Origin: Taeniopygia guttata
Lineage: Eukaryota > Chordata > Aves > Passeriformes > Estrildidae
Assembly: GCF_048771995.1 (NCBI RefSeq)
Contig: NC_133033.1
Location: forward strand, 2,356,501 to 2,420,500
Length of the DNA stretch: 64,000 bases
Direction: 5' to 3'
In this document: piece by piece, positions 29,901 to 38,520 of the stretch
Numbering within the stretch: position 1 is the stretch's first letter
How the letters are laid out: each line of letters opens with the position of its first letter
Program-made: the position numbers and the translations under genes
Notes under the pieces: model-generated
The model's input: only the letters and a program-made list of their open reading frames with translations
Databases searched by the model: none
What the model was told of the DNA's origin: nothing

Positions 29901-30702
29901 TCTTTTTCCCACTTAAATCCCCTCACCAGCAATGAAATAGCTTTGCTTAGGGCCTGAAAAGCCCTAATGAATGACAGCCAACCCCACAATTAAAGATCCT
30001 TCATATTTTCATTAAAGGTCGCTTTGCAAAAATTAGATTTTAATATAAATACTTCAGTGACAAAATAATTATTTATATTAACTTAAAGCAAATCAAGTTT
30101 TTCGACGGATCCCAATCCAAAATACCAAAAGAGCAAATCGCAGCGGAATAAAAGCAGCTTTTTAAAAAGAGTTACTAGAAGTTGGCCACAATCATTAAAC
30201 AGGTTTTAAAAACTAACTTCTGCACGCGATCCCGAAGTTTGTGCCAACTTAACATCCCCGGTGCCGCTTTTTTGAAACATGAATTGGTTGCAGCAGTGAG
30301 GTGGTTCGGTTTGACGAAGCCGCCCCGCCGGTTACATTAACGTGAGCGCACGTTAATGTAAGTGAGGCGCGCGGGTTAATTAATTGTGTTTAGCGCGCGG
30401 ATTAATTAATTGTGTTTAGATCGCAGTTTAATTAATTGTTTAGCCGTGCTGCAGCGCGGTGTTACCCGAGAAGCCGAAAGCGAAAGGAGCGCGGATGGCG
30501 GCGCAGCCCCGGCACCCAAACTTCTCCCGCGCGGCACTCACATCTCGGCGCCTCGCAACTCCGCTCCCTTCGCCTCATTTTCCTGCGCCTCCACGAAATC
30601 CAGCACCCGCTTCGCCTCCTTCTTCTGAAACAGCTTCAGCGACAGCCGGTTCTTCTTGGAGGGGCTGGCCCTGGCGCTGTCGCCGGGCAGGACGCCGGGC
30701 AT
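20226..30702 (-). CDS. USP1: USP1 ubiquitin carboxyl-terminal hydrolase 1 (complete, 8 coding exons, 784 aa)
   Basis: USP1 is a nuclear cysteine protease. With its activator WDR48/UAF1 it removes monoubiquitin from FANCD2 and PCNA in the Fanconi anaemia and translesion pathways. Eight exons join in frame to 784 codons plus TGA; the human protein has 785 residues. The Cys box NNLGNTCYLN places the nucleophile at Cys88. The His box SGITISSGHYTAS gives His598. FDDSEV supplies the acidic residue at Asp748. The self-cleavage diglycine LLGGQKSKAD is at 675-676. A lysine- and acid-rich insert in coding exon 5 (KKKSKVSKEQ, RQTRSKRKA) resembles the nuclear-targeting insert of the family. The start MPGVLPGDSARASPSKKNRL matches the vertebrate N-terminus, and ATG is preceded by ACC. 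It is convergent with DOCK7. Confidence 0.97.
20941..24380 (-). other. USP1 intron 7 (3.4 kb)
   Basis: This is the largest USP1 intron. An inverted repeat lies at 24078-24109. Otherwise I see A/T-rich unique sequence with no recognised exon or transposon. Confidence 0.7.
24078..24109. repeat. Inverted repeat, 11-bp arms, 10-nt loop
   Basis: TTAAATATCCC and its exact complement GGGATATTTAA flank a 10-nt A/T-rich spacer in USP1 intron 7. Confidence 0.75.
24381..24582 (-). CDS. USP1: USP1 coding exon 7
   Basis: The exon has 202 nt and encodes SPEPKTEMKTLKWAISQFAS, then VERIVGEDKYFCENCHHYTE and onward to HLKCFAASGLE. CENC is the second Cys pair matching CLEC in exon 6. The acceptor is ttttctag and the donor gtgagt. 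Confidence 0.95.
25693..25863 (-). CDS. USP1: USP1 coding exon 6
   Basis: The exon has 171 nt and encodes TELAVFELVEKLFQGQLVLR, TRCLECECFTERREDFQDIS and VPVQEDELSKSEESSE. CLEC is the first half of a Cys-x-x-Cys zinc-type pair. The donor is gtaagt. Confidence 0.94.
26975..27687 (-). CDS. USP1: USP1 coding exon 5 (large, with charged insert)
   Basis: The exon has 713 nt. It begins with RELNPMYEGYLQHDAQEVLQ, a conserved USP fold segment, and continues into the long charged insert with lysine clusters and the NWLKSSCRQPSILSKFYSLG motif. It ends after KEPKKE plus one base; the donor is gttggt. The open frame continues into the intron, so the donor was placed by the match between KKEG and TELAVFELVEKL in exon 6. 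Confidence 0.92.
27880..27952 (+). mobile_element. CR1 LINE 3'-end fragment
   Basis: CCCATCCCTGGCAGGGGTGG, then AACTGGACAAGTTTTAAGGT and CCCTTCCAACCCAAACC match a CR1 tail. It lies in USP1 intron 4, antisense to the gene. Confidence 0.75.
28168..28328 (-). CDS. USP1: USP1 coding exon 4
   Basis: The exon has 161 nt and encodes GSCKEDPLASYELICSLHSL through NPEKYTDELATQPRRLLNTL. It ends inside an Arg codon. The acceptor is ttattgcag and the donor gtacaa. Confidence 0.95.
28826..28933 (-). CDS. USP1: USP1 coding exon 3
   Basis: The exon has 108 nt (36 codons) and encodes VLYFCPGFKTGVKHLYNIIS, then a charged KKRESSKDEGEQKAEK tail. The acceptor is gctttcag and the donor gtaaca. Confidence 0.94.
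29245..29368 (-). CDS. USP1: USP1 coding exon 2 (catalytic Cys box)
   Basis: The exon has 124 nt. It encodes DQVVPAAQPPSLVSCEKKDN, then MLPFVGLNNLGNTCYLNSVL and Q. It contains catalytic Cys88. The acceptor is gtttcccag and the donor gtgagg. Confidence 0.96.
29773..29790. repeat. 18-bp perfect palindrome
   Basis: CTATACACTAGTGTATAG equals its own reverse complement. It is in the USP1 intron after coding exon 1. Confidence 0.8.
30332..30361. promoter_or_regulatory. 30-bp palindrome, 13-bp arms
   Basis: TTACATTAACGTG and its exact complement CACGTTAATGTAA flank AGCG. It sits at the edge of the USP1 CpG island, about 180 nt inside the intron. A role as a dimeric protein-binding site is only inferred. 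Confidence 0.7.
30368..30443. repeat. Three 26-bp tandem repeats with TTAATTAATT core
   Basis: TTAATTAATTGTGTTTAG begins at 30376 and 30402, and a shortened copy TTAATTAATTGTTTAG begins at 30428, at a constant 26-bp spacing. GC-rich GCGCGCGG-type linkers lie between. TAATTA is a homeodomain-type core. Confidence 0.8.
30542..30702 (-). CDS. USP1: USP1 coding exon 1 with start codon
   Basis: ATG is at 30702-30700, with A at -3. The exon encodes MPGVLPGDSARASPSKKNRL, a basic LFQKKEAKRVLDF segment, then GAELRGAE. The donor is gtgagt. It ends two bases into an Ile codon completed by coding exon 2. It lies within the CpG island. Confidence 0.93.
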
Positions 30703-30740
30703 GGTTCCTGCGGGGCGCGGCCGGGGCGCTCACACCTGGC

Positions 30741-30767
30741 GCGCACACACACACACACGCGCACACC
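30741..30767. repeat. CA/CG dinucleotide run
   Basis: A short run of CA repeats with CG steps lies in the predicted USP1 5' UTR intron. Confidence 0.8.
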
Positions 30768-30898
30768 AGGCGCCATTTACTCCCCGAGGGGGCCGAGCGC
30801 GGACCCGCCGCCCCCCGCCCCGGGCTGGGGCCGCCCCCCCGCGCCCCCCTCATGGTCCCCGCGGCCGGCGGGGCCCGCGGCTCCCGTCCCTCACTCAC

Positions 30899-31000
30899 CG
30901 CTACATGCCGGCCCCGCTCCCGCGCGCCGTTGCCATGGAGACCGCGCGGACACCGCCGGACAACTTGGCGCGTTTTTTTCCGCGCGCCGGCGAGGACCCC
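30899..31000 (-). other. USP1: Probable USP1 non-coding first exon (5' end approximate)
   Basis: On the minus strand a good donor gtgagtgagg follows position 30899. A pyrimidine-rich acceptor ending cccgcag precedes 30707, five bases before the ATG. This implies a ~191-nt 5' UTR intron. The transcription start is not determinable, so 31000 is only a guess. Confidence 0.45.
30929..30942. promoter_or_regulatory. RFX-type X-box
   Basis: GTTGCCATGGAGAC matches the palindromic X-box bound by RFX factors (GTTGCC-AT-GGNAAC type). It lies 30-45 bp upstream of the predicted donor of USP1 exon 1. Confidence 0.6.
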
Positions 31001-31424
31001 CCCCCGCCCCTCCCCTCCCGCCTCGCGCCGCAATCCCCCCCACACCCACTACCCGCTGGAGGCCGCCCGGTGAGAACGCCGGTAAAGCCAGCGCGCCGCC
31101 GAAGCGAGCCGGCGGGCGGAAGCCATGCCGAACGCGGCGCTGCCCCGCCGCTGCTATGTCCGCCGGCTCCCGGTAGTCGCCGTGATGCCGCTAGTGGCCG
31201 CGCAAGGGCGACGCCGCATCAGGCAACGCGGCGGGCAGCCCGCTGTGGGTCCTGCCTGAGCGCGCGCGGGCGCTGGTAACGGCCCGGCCAAAGGGCTCGG
31301 GTTCGGGCTGTACCATTGGCGTGGGGAGAGCCGTCTAACCCCCCTCCCCGCCGGCGGGAGGTGGGTTGGTCCCGCTGTGACCACGCCCTCTGCGCGGTTT
31401 GGCCAATCAGAGGCGGCGGCGCCG

Positions 31425-31433
31425 TTTCCCGCC
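31425..31433. promoter_or_regulatory. E2F-like site TTTCCCGCC
   Basis: TTTCCCGCC fits the E2F consensus. It lies near two CCAAT boxes upstream of USP1, a gene known to be cell-cycle regulated. Confidence 0.5.
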
Positions 31434-32273
31434 CTCCCCGCCCTGAGGGCCCGCAGTGGCCGCGAGCGGCCCCCGGAGCTTCCCGCGCTTTTCCCACAAA
31501 ATCCGCACATTCCAGCGGAATTCCCAGCGGAATTCCCAGCGCATCCCGGCCCCAGGGCTCCGCCAGCACACCTGGACACCGGGCAGCCAATGGTACTTAG
31601 CACTGAGGCTGTTAAGGCTGCAAAGCTGGCGGGTTAGGGGTCGCCACGCTTAAAAAAAAGCCGGAATGTGGGACAATGCTGTAGATTTCTGCGTTCTGCT
31701 CTTTAAATTGGCCCCTCCAGCACCTCCCGTCTGTACATAAAGGATATACGTTGCTTATTCATACAGGTTTTCCAACAGAAAGGTTCATTCACATAAGATA
31801 TTTTATAGGATTAACTGCATAACTCAGTTTGGGCAGTACCCAGATCTGGATTTTGGGGTGAATTACCCCAAATTTGAGCACTCAAAAGCTGAACTTGCAC
31901 AGGACCAGCTGCTGCTGCCTGCCCTGAGTGTGGCACTCCTGTTAAGCACTAACGCAAACCGAACTCCACAAAAATCACTTTTTTTTTTTTTTTTTTGCAG
32001 TCCTGCAATATTTTCAGATTTTTTTTGCTGCTGCATAAATGAATTATTACAGCAAGTCACTATCCCTAAATACTCGTATGAATTATGGAAGGAATTGTGT
32101 AATTCCAACAGTCACGGCTGTGCTCCTGCACAGGCTTTGATTTCTTTTGCAGGTAAAACATCCACATGTGCCTCCACATGCAGGGCTCAGATTCCCAAGG
32201 TGAATATATCGATTTATTTCCTTGGCCTGTGGGATCCCCAGAAGCTGTTGGGATGCTGCATTCCCACTGAGCA

Positions 32274-32293
32274 TGGATGGATGGATGGATGGA
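32274..32293. repeat. GGAT tetranucleotide run
   Basis: About five tandem GGAT units. Confidence 0.85.
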
Positions 32294-35200
32294 TTTCCCC
32301 CCCAGCTCTGCCTCGTGAACTTTAGCTCTGCTCAGCAAACACTGCCCAGGTCCTGCAGTTAATAGACACTCAGCACTACAGAGGCTCTTTTGTGTGAGAC
32401 AGGAATCTTATCCAGGTGGGTGGTGCCCAGAGGTCCTGGAAGTGCTTGGCTGATTAATAAAGTGATTAATTAAGTCTGTGTGACGCTGCTGGTGCTGCCC
32501 TAGAGCAGAGCTGGGCAGAGTCACAGAATAAATTCGGGATTTATTAAAGGATCTCCTCCATGGATCCACCTTGGGCAGCACCAGAGCCCAGCCAGGGCTG
32601 CACCCAAATGACCCAAAATGGCCCCAAAATGCACGAGCGCTCCCGGGGGCTCTCCCTGGGATCAGTTCTGCTCCATTGGCACCTTGGAGTTCATTGTCCC
32701 ATTCCAGCTTCAGCCCAGGCAGTCCCACCCTGCTTGTTTTTCTCTCTCCAGCCCACGCTGTTTGTGCTCCTGGGCTGAGATTTGGATCATTTGTCCTTGG
32801 TGCCCAGCTGGAGCAGGAATTGTTTTGTGTCCCTGCTCTGTGCAGAGAGCTCAGCATCCCCTGATGTGAAGCCCAGACCCACACACTAAAGCAGCTCAGA
32901 ATGTGAAAATATAAAAGCCAAAACCTGAGGCATCACTGGTTTGAGGCACTGGCTGAAGAGTCGCTCCAGCAGCAGCTGAAGGTGCTGGGCAGTCAATCCC
33001 AGGGTTGTAAGGGGAAAATCTGGGAATGTTTGGGCCTTGGGGCTGGATTCCCAGCTGGAATAAACTCCGAGGTGCAGAGGGGCTGGCTGCTCACCTCAGC
33101 CAAGCTCTGCCCTGCCCAGTGCGTGCTGTGCAATCTGCTTCAGCAAACATGAGGGAAGACTATTTCTATCCAAGGGTTTTACAGGCTGAGTCTAAATCCA
33201 CATCAAGCGATTCCTCATTTTCTGTTAGCTGAAGTCCAGGTGTGCTCATGCCTACGAATGCCATCAGTGACATCAGAAGCTGAGATGTGGGGGTCAGGTC
33301 AGGCTTGGGGACATTGCCAGGCTCATGATTTGACTTTTCGGGGGCAGTAACTGAGGGAAGGAGGGAAAGGAGATGTTTGCAGAGCAAATTTGGGGGACTG
33401 GAAGTGCACACAGCATTTCTCATGGTGGTTATGGGGCTTTGGTCTGTGTGTTACTTTTCTTTTGGCTAATGAAGCAGCCAGCTCAGTTTCCATAGGTATA
33501 ATCATTATTTTAATACACAAATGCATCTGCCACACAAGCAGTACACAGGTGAGCCCAACACCTCTCAGAATACTCAGCACTTGTTTGGAAGAGCTTCACC
33601 TGCTCTTTTCCCACAGCATGGGGACAATTCCCAAATGCTCCCCTTAAAGGGGTCTGTGCTGAGCTGTTGTGCAGCCCAGCAGGGCTCAGGGTCAGGTCTG
33701 CTTCCTGGATTTTTAAAATTAAAATGAAAACTTCCCGTTTTACAATTTCTGCTGGTAATTTCATCTGATTACATACAACCCTTACTCTGTTCTAAATAAT
33801 TTCTCTCCCTTAATATACTCACAAATTGCTCCCTAATTCCCCATCATCGTTATTTTGACCAAACCATGCATGTGTCATTTCTAATTTCCACTCTAAATTA
33901 GTTCTCTCTGGCTTTGAGAGACAAAGCCAATATAAGTGTGAGACATTCTGAGTGATATTTAAGCTTCCCCTTTGCCACCTGGATGGAAAACTGGGGTGAA
34001 ATCTTAGCTGCAGGTCTGTCAGTTGATTGATTTTTTTTTTAATTAGGCAACACAGTCCCACTTCTGCCTCGTCTTTCTTCTCTCTCACCTTTCTCTGATG
34101 AGTTCATCAGCTGTAATCCCACTCCAGGTCGTTGTTGTATACAAAATTTTGGGACACAGGGAGGAATCCACCCCCTGGATGCCCAGGACAGCCTGCTTTG
34201 CTGATTCTTCACAAAATGCCCCTGAAGCCATGATTTATTTTCGGGAAGCAGGAGCTGCCCTGGTTGGGAAAAAGCTTCACCCACCAGCCTGACATGGAGC
34301 TGTGCTGCCTCAGAGACACCCACACAGCTCCATCTCAAACCTGCCATCCAGCTTCCCACTGAGGTAAAACCCTCAGCTCCTTCAAATCTCCTCTTCACCA
34401 GATTTTTATGCCCCCTCTTAAAATATGGCTCCCTGTCAGTGCTTAACGTGGGGAAATTTTTCCAGCAGGAAAAGGTTCTGTTTAAATGTAAGGAAATGGG
34501 GATTATTTTTTTCTGTATCTCTCCAAACCCACAGTAACACCTAATTAAATATTTATGGCAGCTTAGCACGATCCATAAAGGAACTGTTGTCTAGAAAGCT
34601 CTGGAGCTTCACTGCATACAGTAAAGGAGTGTTTCAGGCACAGGCCAAAGAAGCAGCAGGTGCAGGAGGCAGTGATTCCTTACACAGGGTCCTGAGGCAC
34701 TCCAATGTGCAAAATCAAATTACGTCCAATACTATGGACTTCACAGCCATGTGTTATAAAAATAGCTGTGCTGGGAGACCAGAAATCTTCACAGGCATAG
34801 CCAAAAATAACCACATGAAATGCCTGGAAGGAGCAGATTCCCCAGAGATGGGATTTCTGGAGTCTTGGAGCCAGACTCCAGTACAGAGCACGATTCCCAG
34901 CAGGGGAAAACCTCCCCAACCTTTAGCTGTTGCTGAATCATATAAATCAATTTCCAGAGCCTGCAGCCCTATCAGTGATAGGTCTATAAATCTGTCAGGG
35001 CTCTGGTATTGTTAGAATTATTCTGTGAATTTTAGTGCAAATTGTGTGCAGACAATGTGCTCTTTCAGCAGGCTTGGATCACACGGGGACCTTGGGGTGG
35101 GAAGTTCTGCAGCCCATGCTGGGTAAAACCCATTTTATTCCTGAGGAATAGGACTGTTGGTCAAATTCCCCACACAGAAAAGGTAAGAAACCATTCAGAC

Positions 35201-36730
35201 TAATAAGAATACTGGCTATCAAATATCAGGACTGACTTCAGGCACAAGGAACAGAAATGAATATTTAGGGATTTTATTGTTTGGTGATCCCCACAGTTCA
35301 TGCAGACTCTGTGCCCTTTCACAGCCAGAAACAGGAACAAATTGTCCGACTTGCTTTACTCCACAGGAAAGGAAATCTGACTCTTCCCACAGCAAGCAGC
35401 CTGGGAATGTCACAAACCCTGAATTATCCCTGCTTGACGAGCTACATCTGCTTTCAGAGCATCTCAAATCATTTCATAACCCTTCCTTTAACTTCGGTGC
35501 CGCTGCCTCGGGGCACGTGGGAACAATTTGGCCACTGCAGAACTCCAGTCCCTGTGAGAGCAGCACCTCTGCAGGGCTGTGCCTGGCTCTGGCAACAAAA
35601 CAGGACGAGTTTGGGCAATTTGATGTCAGATTGAGGGGGTGAGGCAGCAGCAGAGCCACTGTCAGGGCTGAGATCCTAGTTTGGGCCACAGAGCAACTCA
35701 TTCCCACCTGGGGACTTACAGCAGCTTCAGCATCTGCCAAGTAAAACCTGGCCCAAAACCTTGACCTCTGTGGCCCCAGCTGTTTTCTGGCATCTATAAA
35801 GATACAGATTTTAGGGGAGGCAGGAAGGAATAAATCAGAAATTGCTACAGTTCTGTAAACTCCACAGAAAGCCTGCAAGGAGCTCCTTTAATTTCAGCTG
35901 CAGAAGGCAAATGTCAGCTTGGAGGCCCGAGCCACAAACCATGAGCTTGTCTGTGCACAAACCAAAACAAGTTCTTCCATGTGGGAGAGTTTATAAGTTT
36001 GGAGGTCAAGGTATTTAGCCATTGATAGCACAGCCTTGGCTCTCTTTTATCTGCCTCCTAGGAGAAAACACAGTTGGATGTGATCTATGAACTTCCTAGA
36101 GTTACATATGCACGTATGATATCTCAGAAAATAGCAATAATTGCACCCATAATGTAGAGATAAAGCAGATTAATTCATTCATAACAATATAAACATATGG
36201 TTCTGTAAATCTGCCAAGGGCAAGAGAGTTCTGTGGCCAGGTCTGAAACAGAACATTTCTCCTCAGATCTCTCTGAAAGCAAAGCTGAAGGAAAAAAAAG
36301 GGATGTTCTGTTTGTGGTGCTGTTGCATCCTAAGGGTGTTTCCCCCAGTTTTTGCCTGTCTGTGCAGATTTTCTTCCACAGCTCACAGCCTGCTGCTCTG
36401 GGTGATATAAATATGGATCCAGAGCTTCTCTGGTAGCAGAGGCAGTTTGCTGCTAGGGGCTGGAATTCACACCAGAATTTCCTGCATTGCAAACCATAAC
36501 CAAAATGAAAATGCACACGAAATCCCTCCCCATCTCTGTTCTCAGGTCGGAATAACATCGCACAGAGCTGTTACTCACTCCTGGAAGCAGAGGAAGGAGA
36601 AGCCCGACCTGCACATGCTTGCACCATCTGCTGGCAGCATCTCCACTGACAGACATTCCTAGAAAGGATTCTGGAATTCCTCATCCTGACCTAGGGACAC
36701 GAGGCCACCGTTATAAAGGTTTAAGATTCA

Positions 36731-36736
36731 GGTGAG
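36731..36736. repeat. Target-site duplication GGTGAG, left
   Basis: An identical hexamer follows the LTR at 37317-37322. Confidence 0.8.
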
Positions 36737-37316
36737 TGTTGGACCCCTGGATGCTGAGAATTTGGGACTTTCTGTGCTGCCAGGCACTGACCCCCAAGAG
36801 AAACTGCATTGACCTGAGGCCGTGGAGAAGCTTCCAAAATGGAATGACAGAACTGGGATTGTGGGGGTGCAGTTTGAATAGAAGTGTGTAACATCACAGG
36901 GTGGGAAAATTAGAGTTTAAGGGTTTAGAATATAGTACTAGATATAAAGTTAAGATTGAGATTTTAGGGTGGAGGCTGCTCCTTCTTCTCCACCTTCTTC
37001 TCCATGGGTTTGGGTGGTTTTGTGTAATTGGATAAAAAGTCCCCATTGCAGGCACGGGTGGTTGGTTATTGGGTTAAAAGTAAAAATAATTCAGGTGTTA
37101 TTTCTTAATTGGACAGTTGATCCTTAAAAGGCCTTGCAGAGAGAGAGAGATGGGGCTCCATTTGTAGTTTGTTAGAGTGAAGGGCTGCAGAACTCAGGGT
37201 TTGTGAGACTGTGACAGAGGTAAGAACCAACAAGCATCTGAGTCCCAACAAGAAATTCTGCCTTGTGCATTTAATCCCCACCTTGGCAGGAGAAAAAAGA
37301 AGCAAAAGAATCAATA
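36737..37316 (+). mobile_element. Solo LTR (ERVK-like), largely unmutated copy
   Basis: About 580 bp, starting TGTTGGACCCCTGGATG and flanked by a 6-bp duplication GGTGAG (36731-36736 and 37317-37322). Internal landmarks are AGATTTTAGGGTGGAGGCTG, GGCACGGGTGGTTGGTTATT, GTGAAGGGCTGCAGAACTC and CAAGAAATTCTG. No internal retroviral sequence is attached, so it is a solo LTR. It is the same family as the element at 12407-12960, in the opposite orientation. The expected terminal CA appears as TA, probably a point mutation. Confidence 0.88.
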
Positions 37317-37322
37317 GGTGAG
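37317..37322. repeat. Target-site duplication GGTGAG, right
   Basis: This is the right-hand copy of the hexamer at 36731-36736. Confidence 0.8.
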
Positions 37323-38335
37323 TACTTGTTTTTCTCCACAGCAGAGCCATTTCTGCCAGGTTTTAAGGAATTACACAGCAAAGTGATCCCAACACAGCCA
37401 CCCCAAGCAGGGAACTGCAGAGCCTGTGCTGGCCTCATCCAGGTTTTGTGCCCACCACAGAGCCACCCCCTCATGAATTTCTGAACTCCCTGCTGGAATC
37501 TCAGTTGAAGAATGGGATCCTGTCAGATTCCTTGCCTATCCCAGAGACTTGATATATATAAAAATTAAATACAGCCCTTTGTTACAGCTACAAACATCAT
37601 CATGTGAGTGAATGAGTGACTCAAGTGAAAGCAAAACTTGATGAAAGCATTTGTGCTGTTGAGGAGTGCAGGGACAGATCCTTCTGCCCCACCCCTTGGA
37701 ACAAGAAGAGGCTGTAAGTGGGTGACAGGAGGGAGGTGTTCAGGAAAACCAGCTTCTCCTCCTGCAGCCTGTGGAGTTTGCAGCACCAAGAACATCACCA
37801 GATGCCCTTGCTTGGCTTTTAAAGAGAATTGGCAGTTTTCTAACAGGTAACATCTTTATCTCTGCCAAGCCAATAGGTCGCATTTGACCCTTCAGCCTGG
37901 AGGATGGAACTGGAGGGATCTCCAGGGCTTCTCTAGGTGCAGCTCCTGCGGAGGATTACTGAGAAGTCACCCCTGAGCCATCAGGCACTGAACCACTGCT
38001 GGAGGGCAGGAATTCCCAGCGTGGTGACTCAGGGGGACAAATGACACATGAGTGAAAACCCAGGAAACCAAAGCTAAGGCAGAGAACAGCTGAGCCTCTC
38101 TCTGTGGTCTGAATGGATTCCCTCTCCTAAGAGGAGCAGCATCACACTAAGCCCAAGGTCATGAGCACACACCTGTCCACAAGAGATGTGTGGAAAAATG
38201 AGAACCACTTCACAAGGGACAGCTGAGCAAAGAAATTCCCTTTGAGCAGATTTGGAGTCTGTCAGTGGATGTATGAATTCCAGCTGTGGCTATGCCAGGG
38301 CTATCTGAGCTATGAGCAGCAGCGTTTCTTGTTCA

Positions 38336-38520
38336 TTGCAGAATCCCAGACTGGTTTGGGTTGGAAGGGACCTTAAAAGATCATCCCATCCCACCCCTGC
38401 CATGGGCAGGGTCACCTCCCACTATCCCAGGTTGCTCCAAACCCTGTCCAGCCTGGCCTTGGACAATTCCAGGGATCCAGGGGCAGCCACAACTTCTCTA
38501 GGCAACCTAAATACTTGCAA
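38336..38520 (-). mobile_element. CR1 LINE 3'-end fragment
   Basis: GGTTTGGGTTGGAAGGGACC, CACCCCTGCCATGGGCAGGG and TCCAGCCTGGCCTTGGACA are reverse-complement CR1 landmarks. It is well preserved. Confidence 0.88.

Larger units (their letters stand above)
29369..30541 (-). other. USP1 intron after coding exon 1
   Basis: The intron contains an 18-bp perfect palindrome (29773-29790). Next to the donor it has a 30-bp palindrome and three 26-bp repeats (30332-30443). Confidence 0.75.
30480..31650. promoter_or_regulatory. USP1: CpG island / USP1 promoter region
   Basis: About 1.2 kb is dense in CG dinucleotides and GC-rich. It covers USP1 coding exon 1, the probable non-coding exon and upstream DNA. 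Elements visible within it are an X-box (30929-30942), CCAAT boxes (31315-31319 on the minus strand, 31403-31407 and 31587-31591 on the plus strand), and TTTCCCGCC (31425-31433). The long open frames inside it are a GC effect. Confidence 0.85.

Noticed and set aside
30436-31279. Overlapping + strand frames of about 200-246 codons in the CpG island
   Set aside because: They run antisense to USP1 exon 1, and their composition (Pro/Arg/Ala-rich) is what stop-poor GC-rich DNA gives in any frame.
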